DNA of 60,663 bases. Source: Vibrio sp. Isolate34 (GTDB taxonomy: Bacteria > Pseudomonadota > Gammaproteobacteria > Enterobacterales > Vibrionaceae). A model generated the notes under the pieces. It was given only the letters and a program-made list of their open reading frames with translations, was not told the origin of the DNA and ran no database searches. Both the position numbers and the translations under genes were made by a program. The stretch covers positions 1 to 60,663 of the forward strand of contig NZ_JAKEUO010000009.1 in NCBI RefSeq assembly GCF_022397915.1, read 5' to 3'. Shown one piece after another: positions 44,662-53,572 of this stretch (position 1 is its first letter; each line of letters opens with the position of its first letter).

Positions 44662-45897
44662 TTAAGCTTGAGATGCTTTTAGCTCAGCAACTTTTGCTTC
44701 AGACATTGGCTTAGTGATGATTGCTAGAACAATACATACTGCCATCATTGCTGCAGAGATAGTGTAAGCAAGGCCGTAGCTGTCGCCGTTAGTCATAGAG
44801 TAACCAACAACCGCTGTACCGATTGCACCACCGATACCCCATGCCGTGTAAAGCACGCCGTAGTTAGTACCGTAGTTTTTAAGGCCGTAGAACTCAGCTG
44901 TAAGTGTTGGGAATACTGCTAGTAGAGTACCGTAACCAACCGCTGCTACTGCAGTACCGATGATTAGCGTGAACTCAGTGTTAAACGTAGCGAATAGCGC
45001 CATGTTTGCACCTTGCAGAATGAACGCAAGTAGAAGAGTACGAACGCCACCGATTTTGTCAGCAAGCATACCAGCAGCAACACGGCCGCCTGAGTTAAAT
45101 ACAGCAAGGATAGAAGCAAGGTAAACCGCGTTCGGTAGGTTTGCTTGTGCGCTTGCGATACTTGTGATGTTACCGATGATCATCAGACCAACAGAAGCTG
45201 CGAATGCGTACATGATCCATAGAGAGTAGAACTGAGGAGTCTTCAGCATTACTTTCCAAGATAAGTCTTCGCTCTTCTTAACCGCTTTTGGAGCTTGGCC
45301 AGCTTTTACTTTTGGTTCAGCTGGAGAGTAACCCGCTGGTGGGTTGTTGATTGTTGCTGCTAGAGGTACAGCGATTGCTAGTACACCAACACCAAGAATC
45401 TTGAAGCTTGTTTGGATGCCCATGCTCTCGATAAGAGCAGCAGTAACTGGAGCAAGGTAAATTGCCGCTAGACCGAAGCCTGCTGCGATAAGACCGTTAA
45501 CCATACCTTTCTTAGAAGGGTGGAACCACTTCATTGCAGAAGGAGAAAGACATGCGTAACCGAAGCCGATACCAGCGCCTGCCATCACACCGAATGTGAT
45601 GTTTAGCATTAGTGGAGAAGTCGCAAAACCAGATGCGATCATGCCAAGGCCAGTAAGAGCTGTACCAAGAATTAGGATCTTACGTGGACCCATGCGGTCT
45701 TGTAGGATACCAGCAACAAGAAGACAGATAGAGAATGTGATTGTTGCAGTCGCGTATGGTGCTGATGCTTCAGCTGCAGACCAGCCTTCACCTTGTAGGG
45801 CTTTGTTAAATACACTCCAAGCATACAGGATGCCAAGACAAAGGTTGATACAGAAGCCTGCTAGCAGGATACGTGTAGCTTTATCAATCTTGCTCAT
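44662..45897 (-). CDS. OFA family MFS transporter (oxalate/formate antiporter-like)
   Basis: 411 aa, twelve helices. ATG 45897 (MSKIDKATRILLAG) is preferred over a 13-codon longer frame. Landmarks: CLGILYAWSVFNKAL in TM1, GILQDRMGPRKILILGTALTGLGM, GAGIGFGYACLSPSAMKWFHPSKKGMVNGLIAAGFG, and SGGRVAAGMLADKIGG in the second half. OFA members carry oxalate, formate, lactate or pyruvate; the substrate is not decided here. The protein has a 600-base leader region and its own terminator, and its codon use suggests high expression. Confidence 0.9.
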   Translation of the reverse strand: MSKIDKATRILLAGFCINLCLGILYAWSVFNKALQGEGWSAAEASAPYATATITFSICLLVAGILQDRMGPRKILILGTALTGLGMIASGFATSPLMLNITFGVMAGAGIGFGYACLSPSAMKWFHPSKKGMVNGLIAAGFGLAAIYLAPVTAALIESMGIQTSFKILGVGVLAIAVPLAATINNPPAGYSPAEPKVKAGQAPKAVKKSEDLSWKVMLKTPQFYSLWIMYAFAASVGLMIIGNITSIASAQANLPNAVYLASILAVFNSGGRVAAGMLADKIGGVRTLLLAFILQGANMALFATFNTEFTLIIGTAVAAVGYGTLLAVFPTLTAEFYGLKNYGTNYGVLYTAWGIGGAIGTAVVGYSMTNGDSYGLAYTISAAMMAVCIVLAIITKPMSEAKVAELKASQA

Positions 45898-46493
45898 TTT
45901 TATTCTCAGTTTTGTCTTTGGTCTAGTGAGAGCCACAGGACTAAAGACGGGTTATTGTGATTGTTTCTTCAAAATTAGTTTGCGTTTATCAACAGATAGC
46001 GCAAAAGAGCGCGGATTATAACCAATAAAAATGTGATTGGAATCTCTTTTTCCATTTTTATCAAAATTAAACTTGAGTTGTTAAAGAACTGTTTTTTATG
46101 CGTGTTGCAGTTGTTGTTAACACCTTTCTTTTTTGTACACTTTGCTGGTTTAGGCTCCAGTATTCATGCTATTACCCAATCTCTTCCTGCTAGTGCCCCT
46201 ACAAACCGTGCTGTCATCACATCATTGCAATTAATTTTAAATTATTTCTGTGGTTAATTTTGTGTAACAAAATAAATCAAATTAGACATTAATCGCCACA
46301 ACCCTAGAGGGGACTTAGTTTGTTGAATTTACAAATGTTAATTGATTGTTAAGGTGGTGCGTCGTGTTTCTTGCTGGTTACAATTTGTTCGTTTTTTGGG
46401 CTTGTTTTGTCCGTAAAAAGTGGGAAAATAGTATGCAAACTGAGATTTCAAATTTGAAAGGATGCGTTTCTAGTCTACTAAGAGGCAAATGTT
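45898..46493. other. Long leader/promoter region between the OFA transporter and a small membrane protein gene
   Basis: About 600 AT-rich bases. Plus-strand frames at 46033-46257 (74 codons) and 46346-46549 (67 codons) have no convincing start signals and the latter overlaps the next gene in another frame, so neither is called. Divergent promoters are expected here. No riboswitch was recognised. Confidence 0.5.
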
Positions 46494-46874
46494 ATGAAAC
46501 TATTTTTAATTCTACTGATGTCGATTACTGGTGGTGTAGCAGCCGCTGATCATATTCATTCTTTTTTATTCGGTTTCTACATTGCAGCACTTGCAGTGGG
46601 TAGTTGCTACTGGCTTGCATTCCGCAGCACACGTTTCCCTCAGTTGGCTCTAGTGCTTCTGCTGTGTGGCTTCTTTGCTAAAATAGCGGTAACAGTGGTA
46701 GGCGTGTCTTGGGGTATTTCTAACGATATTATCCAGTCACCATTCATCTTCTCATTGTCTTACCTATTCTTCTTAGTGGTTGTGTCTTACGTGTGGTTCT
46801 CTTACCGCGATAAGCTGACACTAAAGAAACGTCAGAAACAGATTGAAGAATCTCGCAAGCAAGCTGCCGCATAG
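46494..46874 (+). CDS. Small inner-membrane protein of unknown function (126 aa)
   Basis: Four hydrophobic segments (about 1-20, 24-45, 51-72, 80-105) and a basic coiled tail (YRDKLTLKKRQKQIEESRKQAAA) that should face the cytoplasm. The first segment ends VAAADH and could be a cleaved signal. AAGAGG lies 7 bases before the ATG. It is a vibrio-type conserved hypothetical protein; I cannot name a function. Single-gene unit. Confidence 0.72.
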   Translation: MKLFLILLMSITGGVAAADHIHSFLFGFYIAALAVGSCYWLAFRSTRFPQLALVLLLCGFFAKIAVTVVGVSWGISNDIIQSPFIFSLSYLFFLVVVSYVWFSYRDKLTLKKRQKQIEESRKQAAA

Positions 46875-46890
46875 TTAAAAACAGATTTTC

Positions 46891-46917
46891 AAAAGCCTTC
46901 TTCGGAAGGCTTTTTTG
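46891..46917 (+). terminator. Terminator after the small membrane protein gene
   Basis: AAAAGCCTTC pairs with GAAGGCTTTT around TTCG, a UUCG-type loop, followed by TT. Confidence 0.93.
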
Positions 46918-46952
46918 ATCCTGCGAGAACCTACATGGCCTCAGATAAAAGA

Positions 46953-46980
46953 AACCCCAGTATGGCGACATACTGGGGTT
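46953..46980 (-). terminator. Terminator after yajD
   Basis: AACCCCAGTATG pairs with CATACTGGGGTT around four bases; on the minus strand TCTTTT follows. Thirty bases beyond the yajD stop. Confidence 0.85.
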
Positions 46981-47010
46981 GCTTGTTTTTGATTCTCTAT
47001 GAAAAGCGTT

Positions 47011-47355
47011 CTATTTCTTCATCATCTTCGCTAGATCAGCAAACGGGTTATGCGTAGCCGTTTGGTGATCATCTAAACGTGCTTTTGCGTCCACACCATA
47101 ACGCTCATGGTCTGTGTATTTCGAGTGCTCATGATCGTGACAGTATAGGCATAATAGTTCCCAGTTACTGCCGTCTTCAGGGTTGTTTGTATGGTCGTGA
47201 TCCACGTGGTGAACGGTCAGCTCTCTTAAGTTCGAGTAAACGAATTCACGTGCACACTTACCACAAACCCATGGATACAGTTTTAGTGCCTTTTCGCGGT
47301 AGCCTTTCTCTTGGCGAGCGTACGCTGCACTCGAGCCTGTGTAATCAGAAGACAT
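47011..47355 (-). CDS. yajD: YajD family HNH nuclease
   Basis: 114 aa, normal YajD length. The HNH site is in LTVHHVDHDHTNNPEDGSNWELLCLYCHDHEH, with zinc-binding CxxC pairs CGKC (near residue 32) and CLYC. YajD-like enzymes are small metal-dependent endonucleases of unclear physiological role, chromosomal and conserved in gammaproteobacteria. The ATG is 12 bases from AAGGAA on the minus strand. It stands alone with its own terminator. Confidence 0.92.
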   Translation of the reverse strand: MSSDYTGSSAAYARQEKGYREKALKLYPWVCGKCAREFVYSNLRELTVHHVDHDHTNNPEDGSNWELLCLYCHDHEHSKYTDHERYGVDAKARLDDHQTATHNPFADLAKMMKK

Positions 47356-47641
47356 TGCCAGTTCCTTATCAATTGTAATCCGCCGATTTTATCACAGCTT
47401 TCTGGAACGGGCAGGACTCTCGTTGCTAAATGGTGCAGTAGATTAACCAACATTGAATGAGGCTCGAAATAGAACACGAATAGATGCCTACCTTTTATAT
47501 GAACCATCTCGTCAAACGGATTATGTCTTTCTGGAATAAGCCATGCTTAACAGTTTGAAAATAAATCGTATTCAGGGGTTTTAACCAAGGACATGTGACC
47601 TAATATCAGTTTGTGAGACCCTATATTAATAAGGAAATATC

Positions 47642-48499
47642 ATGTCACAACAATACACACCGCCAAAAGTTTGGGTTAACGATGCTGCTGGTGGTAACAA
47701 GTGGGCAAACATTAATAGCCCTGAATCTGGCGCTCGATTTGATAAAGATCTTCCTGTTGGTGACCACGCCTTGCAACTGTATTCTCTTGGTACACCTAAC
47801 GGTCAGAAAGTCACTATCATGCTAGAAGAGCTGTTAGCGGCGGGTGTTAAAGAAGCTGAATATGACGCGTACTTGATCAATATTGGTGAGTCAGACCAAT
47901 TCTCTTCTGGCTTTGTTGGTGTCAACCCAAACTCGAAGATCCCTGCTTTGCTTGATAAATCAGGCAACGAAGATGTGAATGTATTCGAATCGGCTTCTAT
48001 CTTGATGCATCTAGCTGAAAAATTTGGCCACTTTTTGCCGAAAGAAGGGGCTGCACGCACGCAAACCATCAACTGGTTGTTCTGGGCGCAAGGTTCAGCA
48101 CCATTCCTAGGCGGCGGTTTCGGTCACTTCTACGCTTATGCGGATGAAAAGCAAGAATACCCAATTAACCGCTTTGCAATGGAAGCTAAGCGCCAGCTAG
48201 ATGTGTTAGACAAGCAACTTGCAAACAGCACTTTTGTTGCGGGCGAAGAGTTCAGTATTGCTGATATGGCAATCTGGCCATGGTACGGCAACCTTGTATT
48301 GGGCAACTTATATGATGCCGCTGAGTTCTTACAAGTTGAGTCTTACACCAACGTAGTTCGCTGGGCGAAGCAATTAGAAGCACGAGAAGGCGTTCAGCGT
48401 GGCCGCATTATCAACCGCTCATGGGGCGAAGCGTGGGAGCAACTTCCCGAGCGCCACTCTTCAGAAGATATCGACTCGGTATTGAAGCTCAAGCCTTAG
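47642..48499 (+). CDS. yghU: Glutathione-dependent disulfide-bond oxidoreductase YghU
   Basis: 285 aa. The YghU start YTPPKVWVNDAAGGNKWANINSP (here seen in two overlapping parts) and the thioredoxin-like domain (LQLYSLGTPNGQKVTIMLEELL) are distinctive. The C-terminal helical domain has NRFAMEAKRQLDVLDKQLA and FSIADMAIWPWYG. YghU binds two glutathiones and reduces disulfides and organic peroxides. Good ribosome binding site AAGGAAA. The second Nu-class-like GST of the window, unlinked to the first. Confidence 0.94.
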   Translation: MSQQYTPPKVWVNDAAGGNKWANINSPESGARFDKDLPVGDHALQLYSLGTPNGQKVTIMLEELLAAGVKEAEYDAYLINIGESDQFSSGFVGVNPNSKIPALLDKSGNEDVNVFESASILMHLAEKFGHFLPKEGAARTQTINWLFWAQGSAPFLGGGFGHFYAYADEKQEYPINRFAMEAKRQLDVLDKQLANSTFVAGEEFSIADMAIWPWYGNLVLGNLYDAAEFLQVESYTNVVRWAKQLEAREGVQRGRIINRSWGEAWEQLPERHSSEDIDSVLKLKP

Positions 48500-48675
48500 T
48501 CGCTTCAAACACCAACTCGCTATACACAACTAGAGTTTGTTTTTGATTATTTCGAATAACAGGCTCTAGTTTTTTTCTTATCGCCTCTCTCCGCTTAAGT
48601 CCATCTATTAAGATTTAGCTATTGAATGCGGTTTAGGTATAAACTTGCGACATCATAATTCTAAAGGATGGTGCC

Positions 48676-48999
48676 ATGTACCACGGTCATATCTATTTCC
48701 CTCTGCGTTTTGCAGAGCAAGCAGAAACACTGCGTCAGAAAATTCTATCGGAACGTAAAGATGTATTAGAGGTTTTTCCGCTAATCCAGCGTTTGGTTGG
48801 TCCGCATAAAATGCCGATGTTTGAGATTCACTTTGCTAACAAAGAGTCGGGCATTGTTGAGTGGCTTGAGAAAGAGCGCGGCGATATGTCGGTGCTGATT
48901 CACCCAGTAACGGGCGGTGAAGAAACGCTAGACCACACAGTACGTGCGATTTGGCTTGGTCGTGAACTAGGTGTATTTGAAGAAACGTTGACTAGCTAA
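48676..48999 (+). CDS. DOPA 4,5-dioxygenase family protein
   Basis: 107 aa. HGHIYFPLRFAEQAETLRQKI at the start and the conserved histidines in HKMPMFEIHFA and VLIHPVTGG / LDHTVRAIWLG fit the DOPA_dioxygen family (vicinal-oxygen-chelate-like fold with three His). The family includes extradiol ring-cleaving enzymes of betalain-type pathways; bacterial members may act on small catechols, substrate unknown. AAAGGATGG precedes the ATG. Monocistronic. Confidence 0.88.
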   Translation: MYHGHIYFPLRFAEQAETLRQKILSERKDVLEVFPLIQRLVGPHKMPMFEIHFANKESGIVEWLEKERGDMSVLIHPVTGGEETLDHTVRAIWLGRELGVFEETLTS

Positions 49000-49010
49000 T
49001 TTAATTCGCG

Positions 49011-49083
49011 CCCGACAGTACGCGTACATAATAAACAGTGCGTCTAGAATAAACATAAGTTAATCAATGTTTCTGCTGTCGGG
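49011..49083. repeat. Inverted repeat with 57-base loop
   Basis: CCCGACAG (49011-49018) and CTGTCGGG (49076-49083) are exact complements. In the non-coding stretch 49000-49203, after the DOPA-dioxygenase-like gene; could fold in its 3' UTR. No other feature seen there. Confidence 0.5.
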
Positions 49084-49203
49084 TGAATTATCGCAGGTTC
49101 CCACCTCGATAAACTTTATTCTCTCAGTCATAAACCATCTCCGATGTTCATTTATTATCCTTTGTGGAACCTCCCGGTTTTAACCACACAAGACAACGAA
49201 TAA

Positions 49204-49230
49204 TAAAAAGGCTCCTCAATTGAGGAGCCT
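49204..49230 (-). terminator. Terminator of the fruBKA operon
   Basis: AGGCTCCTCAA pairs with TTGAGGAGCCT without a loop; on the minus strand TTTTTATTA follows. A second hairpin, CTCTGTTT/AAACAGAG (49264-49286), lies between it and the fruA stop. Confidence 0.88.
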
Positions 49231-49294
49231 GTATTCTGTTTCAAGGAACAGTTTATCAAGAGTCTCTGTTTGTCACCTAAACAGAGTAGGGGGA

Positions 49295-51052
49295 TTAAGC
49301 CTCTGCTGTCACTTTATCGCTGCTCATCTTTTTAAGAGCTGCGTAACCAAAGCCAGTTACTGCCGTACCAGCTGCAATCGCCACTAGGTACATAAGCACT
49401 GGAGAGATAGCACCAGGAATCAGTAGTACGAATAAGCCGCCGTGTGGAGCCATTAGCTGAGCACCAAACATCATTGATAGAGCGCCAGTTAGTGCACCAC
49501 CCGCCATACAAGCTGGGATAACACGCATTGGATCTTTCGCTGCGAATGGGATTGCACCTTCAGAGATGAAACATAGGCCAAGAACGAATGATGCTTTACC
49601 TGCTTCACGCTCGCCTGCTTCAAACTTGTCTTTCACTAGGAAAGTCGCAAGGCCCATACCTAGAGCTGGAACCATACCTGCTGCCATGATTGCTGCCATT
49701 GGTGCGTAAGTTTGCGAAGCCAGTAGACCAACACCAAAAGTGTAAGCCGCTTTGTTTACCGGGCCACCAAGGTCGAAACACATCATTGCGCCTAGAATTA
49801 CACCTAGAAGAATTGCGTTAGACGTTCCCATGTTGTTTAGGAAAGTTGTCATTGCGCTCATCACGCCAGAAACAGGACCACCTACGATGTAAACCATCAC
49901 TAAGCCAGTGAACAAACTCGCGATAAACGGAATGATCAGGATTGGCTTGAGGGCTTCCATGGATTGTGGAAGTTGAACCTTGTCGGCAATGAATTTCGCT
50001 GCGTAACCGGCAATGAAACCTGCTGCGATACCACCTAGGAAACCTGCGCCCGTTGAGCTAGCCAGCATACCGCCGATTAGACCCGGAGCTAGACCTGGAC
50101 GGTCAGCTATTGAGAATGCAATGAAACCAGCAAGAACAGGAATCATCAGTGCGAATGCAGAACCACCACCGATAGTCATCAGTGCTGCTGCCAGTGTGCC
50201 TTCTTCTTTAAACGCTTCGATACCGAACACGAAAGAAAGAGCGATGATCAAACCACCCGCAACAACCACAGGAAGCATGTGAGATACACCTGTCATTAGG
50301 TGCTTGTACACGCCTTTCTTCTCGTCAGCAGGCGCTGAATTTGAAGAAGCTGTGTGTTGGTATGGTTTAGCTTCTGCGAACGCTTTTTCCATTTCTTGCT
50401 TTGTTTTCTTCAAAGCCGGGCTTGTCGTTGTTTTGTATAGCGCTTTGCCGTTAAAACGATCCAGTGGAACGTCAATGTCGGCTGCGATGATAACAAGATC
50501 AGCGTCTGCGATTTCTTGGTCTGTTAGTTGGTTTTTCGCACCTACAGAGCCGCGAGTTTCCACTTTGATTTGGTGACCTAGGCGTTTGCCTTCTGCTTCA
50601 AGTGCTTCAGCCGCCATGAAGGTGTGTGCAACACCCGTTGGGCAAGCGGTAATCGCTACGATCTTTTTGCTGCCTGTCGCTGGTGACGTACCAGTTACTG
50701 CAACCGTTTCTTCAACTAATTCGTCAGAGATTTGAGAAGCGTCTAATACTGTTGCTTCTGCTACCGCTTTCTCTAGAAATACTTTTGCATCTGCAGTGCA
50801 TTCAGAGATAGCCGCTTGGTACACTTTCTTGCCGACAAAGCGCGCTTTATCAACGTTGGTGTTAGCTGCGATAACCACAACGTCGCTGCTGTCGATAGCG
50901 TCTTGCGATACTGGAGATTCAGGTAGTACGCTTGATTGACATTCAATAGCAGCGTTCCAACCCAGTGCTTTTGTCGCTTGCTCTAACAAGCCCGCGGCGA
51001 TGATGCTGTTTGCTACGCCACTTGGGCAAGCTGTGATAATGGTAATATTCAT
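49295..51052 (-). CDS. fruA: PTS fructose transporter, EIIB'BC
   Basis: 585 aa. Two IIB domains: B' with Cys9 in ITACPSG and B with the phosphorylated Cys137 in ITACPTGVAHTFMAAEAL, then a Lys/Ala linker and the IIC domain (about 245-575) with about nine helices (HMLPVVVAGGLIIALSF, SEGAIPFAAKDP near the sugar site). It takes phosphate from FruB and imports fructose as fructose 1-phosphate. Last gene of fruBKA, 15 bases after fruK. Confidence 0.96.
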   Translation of the reverse strand: MNITIITACPSGVANSIIAAGLLEQATKALGWNAAIECQSSVLPESPVSQDAIDSSDVVVIAANTNVDKARFVGKKVYQAAISECTADAKVFLEKAVAEATVLDASQISDELVEETVAVTGTSPATGSKKIVAITACPTGVAHTFMAAEALEAEGKRLGHQIKVETRGSVGAKNQLTDQEIADADLVIIAADIDVPLDRFNGKALYKTTTSPALKKTKQEMEKAFAEAKPYQHTASSNSAPADEKKGVYKHLMTGVSHMLPVVVAGGLIIALSFVFGIEAFKEEGTLAAALMTIGGGSAFALMIPVLAGFIAFSIADRPGLAPGLIGGMLASSTGAGFLGGIAAGFIAGYAAKFIADKVQLPQSMEALKPILIIPFIASLFTGLVMVYIVGGPVSGVMSAMTTFLNNMGTSNAILLGVILGAMMCFDLGGPVNKAAYTFGVGLLASQTYAPMAAIMAAGMVPALGMGLATFLVKDKFEAGEREAGKASFVLGLCFISEGAIPFAAKDPMRVIPACMAGGALTGALSMMFGAQLMAPHGGLFVLLIPGAISPVLMYLVAIAAGTAVTGFGYAALKKMSSDKVTAEA

Positions 51053-51067
51053 AATAAACCTTTTGTC

Positions 51068-52045
51068 CTATTTGCTTGTGTCTAACTGGCTAGTTGGAGC
51101 ACTAAGCGCCTGTAATTGGATATTTTGTAGTACTGAATCCAGCTCTTGTTGGCTGGTGATGCCCACGCCTACCTGTGAAACTGCTAGAGCAGATAGGGCG
51201 GTTGCGAATTTAATAAGTTCTGGTTTTGGCATCTGTTGCATGTGACCCCAACATAGGCCAGCAACTAAGGTGTCGCCTGCGCCTACTGTGCTCACCACTT
51301 GCATACGCGGCGGTTGAGCATGTAACCATTCACCTTGGTTTAGCCACATCACGCCTTCTGCGCCAAGTGATACCACGATGTTATCGATGCCTTTTTCACT
51401 TAGGGCTTGGCCTGCGTGTTGGCATTGGTCGCGAGTTGTCAGTTCTGCATTGAACAGCTGAGAAAGCTCTTCGTCGTTTGGCTTAATCAACCAAGGCTGA
51501 GCATTGATACCGGCTTTTAGTGCGTCACGGCTGCTGTCGAACAACACTTTTTTGCCTAGGTCACGTAAGCGCTGTACCCAAGAAGCGCAAAGGTCTGGCG
51601 ATACGCCTTGTGGCAAGCTGCCTGCAATCACGAAATATTCGTGGTCTTCAGCCAGTTTTAACAAGGTTTCTTCAAACGCTTTAACAGCGTCAGCATCAAC
51701 AGGAACACCTGGGAAGTTGATGTCGCTAACTTGGCCTGAATTCTCTACCAATTTCACGTTGATACGAGTTGCGCCATCAACACGGATGAAACGATCAGTT
51801 GCGCCCATCTGTTCAAACAGTTGGCAGAAGGCTTCTTCGTTATTGCGACCAAGGAAGCCTGTTACGGTGACTTTAGCGCCCAGCTCTGAAAGTACTTTTG
51901 CTACGTTTACGCCTTTGCCTGCTGCATGGAGAGAGCCTTTGTTTACTAGGCTAACTGAACCTACATTTAGTGCGTCGATAGCACCTGTCAGGTCGAGAGC
52001 AGGGTTGAGCGTAACGGTAACGGCTTTGATTTGTTTATCAGACAT
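51068..52045 (-). CDS. fruK: 1-phosphofructokinase
   Basis: 325 aa, PfkB family. TVTLNPALDLTG at the start, GKGVNVAKVLSELGA, and the anion-hole/base motif TVGAGDTLVAGLCWG near residue 255. Phosphorylates fructose 1-phosphate to fructose 1,6-bisphosphate. It lies between fruB (9-base gap) and fruA (15-base gap) in the classical order. About 15 residues longer than E. coli FruK, with a C-terminal extension (QALSAPTSQLDTSK). Confidence 0.96.
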   Translation of the reverse strand: MSDKQIKAVTVTLNPALDLTGAIDALNVGSVSLVNKGSLHAAGKGVNVAKVLSELGAKVTVTGFLGRNNEEAFCQLFEQMGATDRFIRVDGATRINVKLVENSGQVSDINFPGVPVDADAVKAFEETLLKLAEDHEYFVIAGSLPQGVSPDLCASWVQRLRDLGKKVLFDSSRDALKAGINAQPWLIKPNDEELSQLFNAELTTRDQCQHAGQALSEKGIDNIVVSLGAEGVMWLNQGEWLHAQPPRMQVVSTVGAGDTLVAGLCWGHMQQMPKPELIKFATALSALAVSQVGVGITSQQELDSVLQNIQLQALSAPTSQLDTSK

Positions 52046-52054
52046 ATCGATTCC

Positions 52055-53188
52055 TTAACCTTCGCCAAGGCCTGAAGCGATAGCTTTACCAATCGATTCA
52101 AGTGCTTGTGCTGCATCGTCACCTTCAGCAACAAACTGAAGCTGGTGGCCGTGTTTAACGCCAAGTGCGATGACTTTCATCAAGCTCTTCGCGTTCACTT
52201 CTTTTCCGTCGCCATCTAGGTTTGAAACGCGGATTGTTGATTCGAATTTCTTCGCTTCAGCAACCAGCATTGCACCCGGGCGAGCATGTAGGCCGTGTGC
52301 GTTTTTGATTTTGAATACTGCGCAGTTGTCATCGTCTTGAGACGCTGTAGAAACCGCTTCACCTTTCAGAAGACCGATGACTTGCGCAATGTCAGCTGTT
52401 AACAATTGTTGCTGTTTACCCTCGAAAACCATCTTGCTTAGGTTTGCCAGAATAGATTGGTGCGCGCTGTTACAAGCTGCGAATGCGACCAATGCTTTCA
52501 CTGGTGTGCCTTCGTACTCACAGTGGTTTGCTGTTGAAACAAACGATACGCCAGTGCGAGTTACGCCTTTATCGCTGCCCAACAACCACAGGCCTTGGCC
52601 TAGATGAGTCGGTGTTTTTGTTACTAGGTCAGCAACGAATGCGTTGTCAGTACAGCCAGTGTTCTTAAGTAGGCCGCCCGCAACAGCAGACATTTGAACC
52701 ATGTCGCTTGCAGGGAATAGTAGCTGAATCAAAGAAGCGTCTAGGTCTGCTTCTAACTGAACTTCGCCATTAAGTAGGGCGATGATTTCGTCTTCTGATT
52801 TCGCTTGCTTTAATTTCTCTTCAACACCGTCTGCCGCTAGCACTTTCGTTAGCTGCTTAAGAATGCCTAAGTGCTCGTCAGATTTCGCTGCAATACCAAT
52901 TGCTACGTAAACACGGTTGCCGTCTGCCCAATCAATGCCTTCTGGGAAGTGGTGAACGGCTACGCCTGTCTCTTTTACTAGGCCACGCGTGTCAGTGGTG
53001 CCGTGAGGAATCGCGATGCCGTTACCTAGGAACGTTGAGTTCTGGTTTTCACGGTTCAGCATTCCTTCAACGTAGCCAGAATCCACTAGGCCTTTAGCAG
53101 TTAGGTCGCCAGCAATGTTCTGGATAGCTTTGAATTTGTCATTGGCCGTTTGACCAAGAGTGATGTCAGATTTTGATAATTTAAGCAT
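52055..53188 (-). CDS. fruB: Fructose-specific PTS EIIA-FPr fusion (diphosphoryl transfer protein)
   Basis: 377 aa. N-terminal EIIA domain with phospho-His62 in GIAIPHGTTD, a central linker/pseudo-receiver part (about 155-285), and a C-terminal HPr-like domain with His301 in NAHGLHARPGA and Ser-like region NAKSLMKV. It carries phosphate from enzyme I to FruA. First gene of the operon, with AGAGGCACC upstream of the ATG and Cra-like operators about 105 bases and further upstream. Confidence 0.96.
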   Translation of the reverse strand: MLKLSKSDITLGQTANDKFKAIQNIAGDLTAKGLVDSGYVEGMLNRENQNSTFLGNGIAIPHGTTDTRGLVKETGVAVHHFPEGIDWADGNRVYVAIGIAAKSDEHLGILKQLTKVLAADGVEEKLKQAKSEDEIIALLNGEVQLEADLDASLIQLLFPASDMVQMSAVAGGLLKNTGCTDNAFVADLVTKTPTHLGQGLWLLGSDKGVTRTGVSFVSTANHCEYEGTPVKALVAFAACNSAHQSILANLSKMVFEGKQQQLLTADIAQVIGLLKGEAVSTASQDDDNCAVFKIKNAHGLHARPGAMLVAEAKKFESTIRVSNLDGDGKEVNAKSLMKVIALGVKHGHQLQFVAEGDDAAQALESIGKAIASGLGEG

Positions 53189-53292
53189 GGTGCCTCTTTA
53201 GCGTATCGCTTGAGAATTTGTGTATCGCTCCGATTCAGTCTAGAGCAAGATTCATGGAGCTTTACTCGTTGCTTGCTCTTTGCTTTATGCTT

Positions 53293-53308
53293 GCTGAATC
53301 GGTTCAGC
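53293..53308. promoter_or_regulatory. Cra/FruR operator 1
   Basis: GCTGAATCGGTTCAGC closely matches the Cra consensus GCTGAAACGTTTCAGC. It lies on the fruB side of the divergent fruB-cra region and should repress fruBKA until fructose 1-phosphate releases the repressor. Confidence 0.85.
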
Positions 53309-53463
53309 ATTCAGTGTAAAAAAATTCAGCAAAGCCGATTTTGGTTTTCAAAATAGTTTTGCTGCGTGTCGTAATTTCAGTTTCGTTAATAACGAGAAGT
53401 TGAATCACGACAAATGACGCTCAATCCATACAAAAGGATGATTGAAGTCACTTTTCAGATTTT

Positions 53464-53479
53464 GCTGAATCCTTTCAGC
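53464..53479. promoter_or_regulatory. Cra/FruR operator 2
   Basis: GCTGAATCCTTTCAGC, both half-sites intact; 94-109 bases upstream of the cra start. Confidence 0.8.
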
Positions 53480-53485
53480 TTTTAT

Positions 53486-53501
53486 ACTGAATCGATTCAG
53501 C
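53486..53501. promoter_or_regulatory. Cra/FruR operator 3
   Basis: ACTGAATCGATTCAGC, 22 bases from operator 2 (two helical turns), so cooperative binding is plausible. Likely autoregulatory for cra. The rest of 53189-53572 holds promoters only; longer frames into it are not coding. Confidence 0.8.
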
Positions 53502-53572
53502 ATATAATTCAACTAATCCAAGGATCAGAAGATTGGTTATATGATCCTACGCACAAAATACAGGTCACCCAT

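Noticed and set aside
46033..46257. 74-codon hydrophobic frame upstream of the small membrane protein gene
   Set aside because: No start signal and AT-driven hydrophobicity in a promoter-like region.
46346..46549. 67-codon frame overlapping the start of the gene at 46494
   Set aside because: It runs out of frame into a gene with a good ribosome binding site; Cys/Trp-rich composition is unlikely for a real protein.
51504..52058. 184-codon plus-strand frame over fruK
   Set aside because: Shadow of fruK; Ser/Thr-rich low-information sequence without family match.
53414..53572. 53-codon N-terminal extension of Cra
   Set aside because: It crosses two palindromic operators and the standard LacI-family start is at 53573.
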